A stretch of 64,000 nucleotides of DNA, taken from the NCBI RefSeq assembly GCF_019443125.1, contig NZ_JAHYXK010000007.1, forward strand, positions 62,001 to 126,000. Direction: 5' to 3'. Under the pieces are notes generated by a model. That model did no database searches. It saw only the letters and a program-made list of their open reading frames with translations, and was not told the origin of the DNA. The first letter of the stretch is position 1, and each line of letters starts with the position of its first letter. A program made the translations under genes and the position numbers. Of the stretch, positions 42,342-51,100 are shown in pieces. The DNA comes from Pontibacter aydingkolensis. GTDB lineage: Bacteria > Bacteroidota > Bacteroidia > Cytophagales > Hymenobacteraceae.

Positions 42342-43703
42342 CTATGCCTCTGTTTTAAAGAGCGTTTCGAAGAGTTTATACTTGTAGCTTGGATACTCCT
42401 TCAGCACAGCTGCCAGGGCAAAGAACATCATCCCGATCAATACCGGGTAGATCAGGTAAAGTATAGGGTGCAACAGAGGCAGAAATAACATGGCATAGAG
42501 TGCCATTCCCAAGAAGTTATAAAAGTAGGACGACTTTGCTTCGAAGCTGAATAAGCCGCCTTTGATCGCTTTAGGGCTAATAATGGAAACGATGATGCCA
42601 AATGGTGTAAGCAGCAATACAGAGCCAATATACACCGCCACAATAAAAAGTGCATTCTGGTGGTTGAAGAGCATCACATACAGGAATGTAAGCACAGCAT
42701 CCATCATCAGCGGAACGCGTAGGGGCAGCAAACTCGCTTTCAGGAAATCAACGTAGTTGCCGCTGGTGCGCTCTATCGACAGCCACAGGTTTTTATAGAA
42801 GCCCCAGGCATTGTTAAACACATAAGTATAGATAACCATAGGGCCTACAAAGATCCACATCACCATATTTTTGTCGAAGATGTGTGTCCCTGTTTTGTAA
42901 GCCGAGAATGCATCAACAGCCAGGAAAAAGCCTTTAAACACCAACCCGAAAAGAATCATTTGCTTGGCCAGCTTATGGTTTTTGAATAAGCGCCAGCCCA
43001 GGCTTCGGCGCGCGTTGCTGCTATAAGATACCTCACGTCGCTTAGGCTCGGCAGCAGCCTGCTCAACAAAAAAATTAGCGATGATTAAAGAGCTCAGGCT
43101 TGCCAGGTGCACGATCAAGTATAACCACTCATCGGAGGCATTATACATTGGCACACGGGCCTGCAAAGCGATAAAACCGCTTGCCAGCACAACTGCCGAT
43201 GCAAAGTTTATACTTAGCCATCTCATGCGCCGCTCCACAAACACCTGTAGCGAGCGCAGCGTGACATGTGCCGTCAGCATAACCAGCATACTTTGCAGCA
43301 AATGCAGAAAAGTATACTCCGGCGACATCAGGAACAGTAGTATCAGGAAATTGACAAGTATAAAATAGAACGGCGATACCAACTCTACAATAAACTCTGT
43401 ACTGAACTTTTGGAGCGCTTTTACCGGGTAAATGCGCTGTATAATGTTAGCCTTTGGAATATAAGCCGGGAAAAAGCCACGAAGTATAATAATAGCCAGC
43501 AAAAACAGGTTTGCATATTGCAATACCTGCTGCACCCCCGGGTTTATACCGCCATGGTGTGCTTTGGTAAGTAAAAAAGAGAAAAGCCATGCATAAAATG
43601 CAGCACCAACAATGCCCAGCGAAAGAAGCAGCACACGCAGCATCTTTTTTTGCCTGAAAAAGCTGTTTATGCGTGCACGGCAAGAAAATATGATCAGATC
43701 CAT
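42342..43703 (-). CDS. DUF5687 family ABC exporter membrane protein
   Basis: 453 residues with about eleven hydrophobic segments. The start MDLIIFSCRARINSFFRQKKMLRVLLLSLG and internal FVGPMVIYTYVFNNAWGFYKNLWLSIERT fit the DUF5687 family of Bacteroidota. These are encoded beside an ABC ATPase and are thought to be its permease. The ATPase gene lies 93 bp upstream on the same strand, so the two probably form one exporter in the inner membrane. The cargo is unknown. Confidence 0.82.
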   Translation of the reverse strand: MDLIIFSCRARINSFFRQKKMLRVLLLSLGIVGAAFYAWLFSFLLTKAHHGGINPGVQQVLQYANLFLLAIIILRGFFPAYIPKANIIQRIYPVKALQKFSTEFIVELVSPFYFILVNFLILLFLMSPEYTFLHLLQSMLVMLTAHVTLRSLQVFVERRMRWLSINFASAVVLASGFIALQARVPMYNASDEWLYLIVHLASLSSLIIANFFVEQAAAEPKRREVSYSSNARRSLGWRLFKNHKLAKQMILFGLVFKGFFLAVDAFSAYKTGTHIFDKNMVMWIFVGPMVIYTYVFNNAWGFYKNLWLSIERTSGNYVDFLKASLLPLRVPLMMDAVLTFLYVMLFNHQNALFIVAVYIGSVLLLTPFGIIVSIISPKAIKGGLFSFEAKSSYFYNFLGMALYAMLFLPLLHPILYLIYPVLIGMMFFALAAVLKEYPSYKYKLFETLFKTEA

Positions 43704-43796
43704 GTAATCTAGTTAAGAGTTTAGAGCCATGAGCCAAGGGTTATTAAAAGGAAAGATCGGCGCTTTACTTTCTACCCTCAACTTTTAACTTTTCAC

Positions 43797-44555
43797 TTAA
43801 GTGAGCATCCAGTCGATGTTGGTTTCGGTGGTGTGGTGCGGTAACAGTAACTGGAACAGGGCCTGGTCTATCAGGTTTTCGCCGTTCATGGTAAACTCCT
43901 GCACCGAGCCGTTATACATCAGCTGGCCGTCGTTAAGCACCCCAATATGCGTGGCAACTTTCTCCACGTAGTTAAGGTCATGCGACGAGATAAGCACCAC
44001 TCTGTTAGGTGTACTGTAGTTTCGGATAAGGTTTACCAGCAGCTGCGCGGCAATCGGATCGAGGCCTGTAAATGGCTCGTCGAGGATAAGTATACCTGGT
44101 TTATGAAGTATGGCCGCGGCGATGCCCACTTTCTTTTTCATACCGGTAGAGTAGCCGGCAATGTTCTTGTGCAACGACTCCTTATCAGTGAAAAAGTAAT
44201 TGGTGAGGCTTGTGATCCGCTCTTCCGCTTCTGCGGCAGTAAGCTTGTACAGCTTGGCTACAAAATTTAAGTACTCCAGGCCAGTAAATTCTTCGATCAA
44301 AGGGTTGTCTTCGCAAAGGGCACCAACATTTCGTTTAACCGCAAGCGAATCTTTGTGGTAATCCTGGCCGAACAGGCTAATGGTGCCGCTGTCTGGTTGT
44401 ACTAGATCAAGAATACAGTTCAGGAAAGTGCTTTTGCCAACCCCGTTCTTACCTAAAAGGCAGTAACATTGTCCTTGTTCAACAGTAATATTCAGGTTTT
44501 GCAGTACCTGCTTCTTCCCGTATGCTTTTGTTAGTTCTTTGATCTCTAAGCTCAT
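43797..44555 (-). CDS. ABC transporter ATP-binding protein
   Basis: 252 residues. Walker A is LLGKNGVGKSTFLN (~33-46). The Q-loop region is GALCEDNPLIEEFTGLEYL. The signature is GYSTGMKKKVGIAAAI, a GMKKK variant of LSGGQ seen in DrrA/CcmA-type exporters. Walker B is GILILDEPFTGLDP, and the H-loop is VVLISSHDLNYVEKVA. This is a single nucleotide-binding domain of the multidrug/Na+-export type. It is the first gene of a pair with the DUF5687 permease. Confidence 0.93.
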   Translation of the reverse strand: MSLEIKELTKAYGKKQVLQNLNITVEQGQCYCLLGKNGVGKSTFLNCILDLVQPDSGTISLFGQDYHKDSLAVKRNVGALCEDNPLIEEFTGLEYLNFVAKLYKLTAAEAEERITSLTNYFFTDKESLHKNIAGYSTGMKKKVGIAAAILHKPGILILDEPFTGLDPIAAQLLVNLIRNYSTPNRVVLISSHDLNYVEKVATHIGVLNDGQLMYNGSVQEFTMNGENLIDQALFQLLLPHHTTETNIDWMLT

Positions 44556-44866
44556 ATACCTCTGAAACTAAAACGCCAATTCCTTAATACCCAAACAATT
44601 GTATTTTAATAAAGTTAAGGGTTAGCTACAATTTGTCCTAATTATTGATGAAAAAGCACTCAGGTTTTCGCAGGTGTTTAAAGTATAGCTCAATAATTAC
44701 TTGTTGTAGTTAGTTTCTGAACAAGCATTTAGGCTAAGATGGTTTCTGAAATACAGAATAATCCAATATTATTTTATGATGACGATGTAAGCTGCTGATA
44801 CTCTACCAGAAAGGTGGCTTGGTTTGTATAAATACAAGTTAAAAAGTAAAGCTGTAGCCGGTATTG
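44556..44866. other. Intergenic region upstream of tRNA-Leu(GAG)
   Basis: About 310 bp of AT-rich DNA between the divergent ABC ATPase gene and the tRNA promoter. Nothing recognisable is present apart from one AAGTATA word near 44681. Confidence 0.4.
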
Positions 44867-44897
44867 TTGCATATATCGGTACGGGTATTTACTTTTG
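44867..44897 (+). promoter_or_regulatory. Promoter of tRNA-Leu(GAG)
   Basis: TTG (44867-44869), a 20-bp spacer and TACTTTTG (44890-44897). The start is near 44903. Confidence 0.75.
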
Positions 44898-44913
44898 CAT
44901 CCACCTTTTACCT

Positions 44914-44995
44914 GCGCACGTGGTGAAATTGGTAGACACGCCATCTTGAGGGGGTGGTGCCTTCGGGTGTGGGAGTTCGAATCTCCCCGCGCGCA
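44914..44995 (+). tRNA. tRNA-Leu (anticodon GAG)
   Basis: 82 nt. The acceptor is GCGCACG/CGCGCGC with an A-C mismatch at position 5:68. The anticodon arm CCATC-TTGAGGG-GGTGG has anticodon GAG. The variable arm is long (TGCCTTCGGGTGT) and the T-arm is GGGAGTTCGAATCTCCC. CCA is not encoded. Confidence 0.93.
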
Positions 44996-45003
44996 CTTTA
45001 CAG

Positions 45004-45040
45004 TAGCCGTAGCTTTAATTAGTTACGGCTATTTTCTTTT
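45004..45040 (+). terminator. Terminator after tRNA-Leu(GAG)
   Basis: TAGCCGTA / TACGGCTA arms followed by TTTTCTTTT. The right side overlaps the last codons of the convergent NFACT gene. Confidence 0.65.
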
Positions 45041-46600
45041 CTCAAAAGGATTCTCAGGCTTTACAAGTATAACTTTCTCACGTTCTACCACAACAGCGCC
45101 GGGGGCAGCGCCTTTAGGTTTTCTTACCCATTTCTTGGGCGTATATATTACCGGGCAAAGCGAATCGCTTTTACGTTTGCTATAGTATGCGGCCAGTTGA
45201 GCTGCTTTCTCGAGCACTGTGGCAGGTACAGTTTTGCCAGCCTGGTGTTTTATGATCACATGAGAGCCGGAAACATCTTTAGCGTGTAGCCACAGGTCTT
45301 CTTTGTAGGAATGGCGTTGGGTAAGCTCGTCGTTGTTCTTTGCACTTTTGCCCACCAGTATTTTATAGCCCTCCGTCTCAAATACCCGGAAAGGTACTTC
45401 CTGTAGCGCCTGTTGCTTGCTTACCAGTAACGGCGCATATTCCCGTAAAAACAGCTTTAGCTTTTTGTAGTCGTTTGCCTCTAAGAGTGCCTGCAGCGCA
45501 TCTTCAAGTATAATTGCCTCTTCCAGTTTCCGCTCTGCCTTCTCTTCCAGCTGCTGTACTTCTACGTGCTGGTTTTTGGCTTTGCGGTAAAGGCGCTCTG
45601 CATACTTCTGTGGCGTTTCGCCTTGCTTTAAAGTATAAATGCGGGTTTGATCGGTGTAAAAATCATAAAGCTCAATCTCTGTGGCACGTGGCGGAATATT
45701 GGTAAGGTTAGCCATGATCACGTCAGCTGTCTGAGAGTAGGATTTGTTGTGCTTCAGTTCTTTTATCTTCGCTTCTGATTGCTCGAGCACAGTTTTGGTT
45801 ACGTGCAGTTTGCGCTCCAGTTGTTGCTTTGCCTGGGTGTGCTGCCGCTCATAACCGGTTTCGGATAAGTATAAACGGGTATAGGCATTTAGCGCCTCCA
45901 GCGGATTTGTATAAGTATAAATTATCTCGCCAATTGGTAACAACGACAGTCGCAGCTTATCCTCCAGCCTGATAATGTAGTAAGCCTCAGGAGCCAGAAG
46001 CACATCCAGCATGCTTTGCACCAGTTCCCATTTCTGCTCCAGGGTCTGTTCCCCGTATTTTTGCGTTGCTAAGTATAAAACCGGTAGTTCGCCAAAGGTG
46101 GGGTATACTTTTTTGATATCTCCGTTAGCAGTTGCAAAGGCCTCGTAGTTTTGTTGCAGAGGGCGGTGCATCTGCAGCGGGTCTAGGTCGGCATCAGCTC
46201 CGAATTTTTTCCGGAAAAGCTCCACTGGCTCACCGTGCTGAAAAAGTATAATGTTGGAGCGGTTACCGAAAAGCTTGAACAGAAGTATAAACCCATCGGT
46301 AAGTTTGAGGTAAAAGCTGCGTTCGTTCTGGTGTTGTACTACTTCCTGCACTGTTTGTCCCTGCATAGCCTGCATCAGCTCCATGGTGTTAGCACGTGCC
46401 CTTTTAAAATCGCTGGGGAAGGATAGGGAGGTAAACTGTGAGGTGAGCAGGGCACGGATATAGAACTCCTTCTCATCGCTGGCAAAGCCAAGTACAAGTT
46501 CCCCTTTATTTTGGGTAAAAGCTGTAATTGCCTTCATGCCCACGAGCTTGTAGCCAAGCTCAGTGGTTAATTGCCGTAAAAAGTAGTAGTTCTGGTGCAT
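45029..46600 (-). CDS. NFACT-family (RqcH/Rqc2-like) ribosome quality control protein
   Basis: 523 residues. An NFACT-N domain (~1-215) is followed by helix-hairpin-helix/coiled-coil segments (~235-410; KQQLERKLHVTKTVLEQSEAKIKELKHNK) and an NFACT-R (DUF814) domain near the C-terminus with KEDLWLHAKDVSGSHVIIKH. The basic tail is WVRKPKGAAPGAVVVEREKVILVKPENPFEKRK. RqcH binds stalled 50S-peptidyl-tRNA and directs C-terminal tailing of the stuck peptide. In NFACT-N the Asp-Arg pair known to be required for tailing in Rqc2/RqcH appears here as Glu93-Arg94 (QNERSFYL), and the N-terminal Asp is also not evident. Tailing activity is therefore uncertain. Confidence 0.88.
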   Translation of the reverse strand: MHQNYYFLRQLTTELGYKLVGMKAITAFTQNKGELVLGFASDEKEFYIRALLTSQFTSLSFPSDFKRARANTMELMQAMQGQTVQEVVQHQNERSFYLKLTDGFILLFKLFGNRSNIILFQHGEPVELFRKKFGADADLDPLQMHRPLQQNYEAFATANGDIKKVYPTFGELPVLYLATQKYGEQTLEQKWELVQSMLDVLLAPEAYYIIRLEDKLRLSLLPIGEIIYTYTNPLEALNAYTRLYLSETGYERQHTQAKQQLERKLHVTKTVLEQSEAKIKELKHNKSYSQTADVIMANLTNIPPRATEIELYDFYTDQTRIYTLKQGETPQKYAERLYRKAKNQHVEVQQLEEKAERKLEEAIILEDALQALLEANDYKKLKLFLREYAPLLVSKQQALQEVPFRVFETEGYKILVGKSAKNNDELTQRHSYKEDLWLHAKDVSGSHVIIKHQAGKTVPATVLEKAAQLAAYYSKRKSDSLCPVIYTPKKWVRKPKGAAPGAVVVEREKVILVKPENPFEKRK

Positions 46601-46704
46601 GTTTTTTTAGACAAAGGACCTGATGACAAAGGAGGGTATCGTTAGATGCTGAGACTCTGATAAAATAGTCTGTTGTCCTTTAAAATGTCAGTCAGTTAAG
46701 TTGC

Positions 46705-47466
46705 TTATACTTCCACCTGCAGGCCATCGTATGCCAGGCGGATAAAATCCGGCAGTTGTGGTTCTACCTCGCGGTGCTGGCCAAGCAAATGGCTAATGTG
46801 TGTGAGGTAAGCTTTGTCGGGTTGCAATTCCTCCAGCAAGTCCACGGCCTCATGCAACGAGAAGTGTGAAATATGAGGCTCACGGCGCAGCGCATTCAGC
46901 ACAATCACCTTAGAGCCCTTTATTTTTTCTTTCTCATCGTGGCTGATGTGGTTGGCATCGGTAATATAAGTGAAGTCGCCTACACGGAAACCGAAAACAG
47001 GCAGCTTATAATGCATTACACGAATAGGTGTAAAAGGTACTCCTTCTACTTCGAATGGCTGATTTTCAATAGCATTTAACTCTACCTGCGGAATCCCGGG
47101 GTATTTGTAATCGGCAAAGATATAGGCAAACTCACGCTGGAGTTGGTCCAGTACACGTTGCTCGCCAAAAATAGGGATGTCTTTGTTCTGGGAAAAGTTG
47201 TAGGCGCGTATATCGTCCAGGCCAGCGGTGTGGTCTTTGTGCTCGTGGGTAAACACCAGGGCGTCCAGCTTTTTAATGCGCTCACGAAGGACCTGCTGCC
47301 TGAAATCGGGCCCAGAGTCGATAATGATGCTCTTGCCGTCCACCTGCAGGTGCACCGATACGCGCAGGCGCTTGTCACGGTAATCTACAGAACGGCACAC
47401 CTCGCAACTGCACCCAATTACTGGTACGCCCTGCGAGGTGCCCGTGCCTAAGAATGTTACTTTCAA
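46705..47466 (-). CDS. MBL-fold metallohydrolase, PhnP-like
   Basis: 253 residues from a TTG start that overlaps the stop of the preceding gene (AATTGA). It opens MKVTFLGTGTSQGVPVIGCSCEVC. The metal-binding motif is THEHKDHTAGLDD (His74, His76, Asp78, His79), with later ligands in YITDANHIS and YLTHISH. The GCSCEVCRS cysteines are typical of the PhnP/ROM-type phosphodiesterase subgroup, where they can bind structural zinc. The substrate is unknown, a cyclic or small phosphodiester being plausible. It is the last gene of the hybrid-kinase operon by spacing. Confidence 0.88.
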   Translation of the reverse strand: MKVTFLGTGTSQGVPVIGCSCEVCRSVDYRDKRLRVSVHLQVDGKSIIIDSGPDFRQQVLRERIKKLDALVFTHEHKDHTAGLDDIRAYNFSQNKDIPIFGEQRVLDQLQREFAYIFADYKYPGIPQVELNAIENQPFEVEGVPFTPIRVMHYKLPVFGFRVGDFTYITDANHISHDEKEKIKGSKVIVLNALRREPHISHFSLHEAVDLLEELQPDKAYLTHISHLLGQHREVEPQLPDFIRLAYDGLQVEV

Positions 47467-47738
47467 TTGGCTTTCTCCTGATTTCGGATGTCAAGATAGA
47501 GTTGCCGGTTTTTTTCGCTAAGTCGGCTTTCGTCAACTGTAATGGTACGGAGAATATCGTAGAGACAGTTAATTTTGCCCTCCAGGCTGAAATACTTGTT
47601 TACCACAGCCACTTTCATATCCTTCAGCACACAGTAACCGGCTTTAAAGTTGCCTTTTTCGTAGCGCAGCACAAAATCCGACTCTGCAAAAATATCCTCC
47701 AGTTTGTTTAAGAATGGCCGCGTGTACTTAAGCTCCAT
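47463..47738 (-). CDS. Conserved small hypothetical protein
   Basis: 91 residues, soluble alpha/beta (MELKYTRPFLNKLEDIFAES, then YCVLKDMKVAVVNKYFSLEG, ending LYLDIRNQEKAN). The stop overlaps the TTG start of the MBL gene, and its own start directly abuts the response-regulator stop (47739). It is thus translationally linked to both. I do not recognise the family. Position suggests a role with the signalling genes or the hydrolase, but nothing in the sequence says which. Confidence 0.8.
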   Translation of the reverse strand: MELKYTRPFLNKLEDIFAESDFVLRYEKGNFKAGYCVLKDMKVAVVNKYFSLEGKINCLYDILRTITVDESRLSEKNRQLYLDIRNQEKAN

Positions 47739-48116
47739 TTACTCAGCCGTATACTTTTTAACGGTTAGCACCAATGCATCAAAATCCAGTGGCTTTGGCA
47801 AGTAATCATTAATGCCAGCCTCTTTGAAATCTTCCATCGAATAGTTGTTGGCGTTGCCTGTTACAGCTATGATCGGAATATTGGCTATTTGCTTGTCTTG
47901 GTGCGCGCGTATCTCACGGGTACAGTCCATACCATTTTTTACAGGTATATTCAGGTCCATCAAAATCGCGTCGATCTTGTTACTCTCTACTTGCTTTAGC
48001 ACTTCCCCTCCGTTTTTGGCCGTCAGAATTTTGTAGTTCTGAAGCTCAAGTATCTTTTTTGTCAGGTTAAGAATTACAGAGCTGTCCTCTGCGATCAGGA
48101 TTGTTTTATCTGCCAT
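47739..48116 (-). CDS. Single-domain response regulator (CheY-like)
   Basis: 125 residues, one receiver domain only. It has the acidic pair E10-D11 (LIAEDSSV), phospho-acceptor Asp54 (AILMDLNIP), Thr in VTGNAN and Lys in LPKPLD. There is no output domain, so it works by protein contact or as a phosphorelay intermediate. The gene lies 9 bp after the 1737-residue hybrid kinase and is almost certainly in the same transcript and pathway. Confidence 0.93.
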   Translation of the reverse strand: MADKTILIAEDSSVILNLTKKILELQNYKILTAKNGGEVLKQVESNKIDAILMDLNIPVKNGMDCTREIRAHQDKQIANIPIIAVTGNANNYSMEDFKEAGINDYLPKPLDFDALVLTVKKYTAE

Positions 48117-48125
48117 AAGAGTAAA

Positions 48126-51100
48126 TTATATTATAATTCCTTTATATGCTTTTCGGTAATTTTCATATTGTAACAACAACTCAGCAAACATATCATCCAC
48201 AGTATCAAATTTATCGTGTTTGATCTCGTGCTCAAGCTGTTTAGCTAACTCTGCGATCGGGTTTATGCCAAGCGTGAAGCCTGTGCCCTTAAGTTGATGC
48301 AATGTACTCAAAATACTTTTGTATTGTTGTGCCTGCAGTTCTTTTTTAGCCTCCTCTAATAATTCTGCGGCTTCCTGCTCAAACTCAAAATACAACTGCC
48401 TGGTAAATTCCTCTCCGCCTATCTGCTTAAGTTGCTCTACTACCTGGCTATCTATTATAGGAGATGCTGCTATCGCATTTTTCTCTTCTTCAGCTACAGC
48501 AGCACTTTTAACTGTGTTAGCGTCCTTGTGCCATTTGCTGATAATAGTGTACAGGTCAGAGCTCTTAACAGGTTTGGATACATAATCGTCCATACCCTGG
48601 TTCATAAACTTTTCAGCATCATCTTTCATGGAATAAGCCGTCATGGCTATGATAGGAGGGCAATTGCTGCCAAGTTGCTCTTTAATATGCCCGGTAGCCG
48701 TAACGCCATCCATCTCTGGCATCTGAATATCCATAAAAATAACGTCGTATGGTTTTGTAGTAGCGTACTCAATGGCTTCAAAACCGTTAGAGGCAATGTC
48801 GATCTGGCATCCCAGGCGCTCCAGCTGTTTTTCGGCCACCTTCTGGTTTATCTGGTTATCATCTACCAGCAACACGACAGGAGTATAATCCAGCACTTTC
48901 TGCTCTACGCTTTGCAGCTGCTGAGTTTTAATGTGCTGTTTTATTTCTGCCTCGGTTGCTTTGCGCACTATTATGTAGAACCAGAAAACGCTGCCATCTC
49001 CCTGCTTTGACTCAACCCCAATGTCGCCGTCCAATAATTGTGTTAGCTGCTTTGATATTGCTAAGCCCAGCCCCGTACCGCCAAATGTTTTGGTGGAAGA
49101 ATTGTCGAGCTGTGTAAAGTCGGTGAAGAGCAGTGCCTGGTTTTCCGGGCTGATGCCTATACCTGAGTCTTTTACCCGTACTTTAAGTTTATACTTGTCA
49201 GACTCCAGCCACTCGCTTTCTACATTTATATTAACATCACCCGAGTTTGTAAACTTAATGGCGTTTGAGGTAAGGTTAGAAAGTATCTGTAGCAGCCGCG
49301 TTTCGTCGGTAATAATATAACGCGGCGTTTTATCAGCTATACTATAGGTAAAGGTAAGGTCTTTTTGCTGTGCCCGGTTAGCAAACAAAGAGTGTATTTT
49401 ACCGATTGTTTCGTGCAGATCTACGCTGTTTTCGCTTACAGCCAGTTTACCTGCCTGCATTTTAGAAAGGTCAAGTATATCGTTAAGTATGGCCAGCAGC
49501 GCGTCAGATGATTTACGAAGTGTGTCGATGTACTCGCTTTGCTCCGGATCTATGTTCATCTGGCTCAGTAAATCTATCATGCCAATGATGCCGTTCATTG
49601 GCGTACGCAGTTCGTGGCTCATGTTGGCCAGGAACTGTGTTTTTACTTTCAGCAGGTTTTCGGCTTCTTCTTTTGCTGTAAGCAGTTCTACCTGTGTGCG
49701 CTTCAGTTCCGAAACGTCCCTGGCAACGCCCTCCATGGCAATCGGGTTACCCTGGGCATCGTAGGCCAGTCGACAGTCTATGAGGAGGTTTATTCTGGCA
49801 CCGTCTTTACTAAGCATATCCACTTCGTAGTCGCGAATACTGTCGTGCTCCTGCACCAGGCGCTTTAACTCGCTAAAGTCTTCCTGATTGGCATAAAACG
49901 ATTTAACGTTTTCCCCGAGCACTTCCTGTTCGCGGTATCCAAGCAAATTGTAAACCGACGGGCTGATGAGTTCTATCTCTCCGTCCATGGCTGTACGGTA
50001 GTACACATCCTGAAACGACTCGAACACATGCCTGAACTTCTCTTCGTTCTCTGCCAGGGCAAGCTGCGATTTTTTCTTGTCTGTTATATCAAGGGCAATA
50101 CCAGAAATTTCTTCAAAGGTACCGTTGTCCAGGTAAATAGGATGCAGGTATACTTCGCGCCAGCTGTCCGGGTCCAGTAAATGAACCTCGAAATGCTGTG
50201 GCTCGCCTTTAAATGCCAACTCATACTTTTCTCTCCAGAAATCATAGGAGTTTTTATGCAGCGGGAGCATGTTCTCGCTGTCTATCTTAGCATAAGGCAG
50301 TAGTTTCTGCTCGTTCCTGCCTTCAAAGCTTTGTGCAAAGTTGCGGTTAAAGGATGTTAGCTCGTAGCTGCGGTTAAGAGACCACATGTGATGCGTGCCA
50401 CTTTCAAAGATGGCATTCAAACGTGCATTCTGTGTATTTATCTGCTCCTCGTTGCGCTTACGCTCAATAGCCAGGGCCACTTGGTTAGAGATAAAGTGCA
50501 GAATCTCGATATCAGTGTGCACATAAGCGTCCGGATTATGGTAATCCTGCAACGTTATTACGCCAATTATTCTGTCGCCGATGGCAAGGGGAGAGCAAAG
50601 CATAACTTCCGGTATAGCACCATGGACAGTTAGGTTTTCCTGGTCGGCCAGTTGTATGAGGTCTGCCTTTTGCATATACAGCGGTTTACCAGACTGTATG
50701 ATATACTCAGATAAGCCAGACGAAAAAGGTCTCTGTCTAAGTGCTCTGCCTGTTTTTTCAACATACTGGTCTACCAGATAAACGAAGTTAAGTTGCTGGC
50801 GCTCATCGTCGCAAAGGGCAATGTAGATATTACGTGTCTCAATTATTTTACTGAGCTCACGGTGTATAGCAGAGTATAGCGCGTTAAGGTCTTTGCTGCT
50901 GATGGCCAGGTTAGCTATACTATAGTATACTTTTTGAAGGCGCTCTGCCTTAATACGGTCTGTGATGTCGTGTAATATGCCGCGCGTAGCCACTGGGCGG
51001 CCATCCTGCCAGCTGCAGGTTATACTTCCGATAAGGTGTACCGGCTTGCCGGCCTTTGTCAGGAATACGGTTTCGATCTTGTTTACATTCTCGCCTTTGT

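Noticed and set aside
50388-50781. Plus-strand open frames within the hybrid kinase
   Set aside because: No start context, no recognisable protein, and fully covered by a clear multidomain gene on the other strand.
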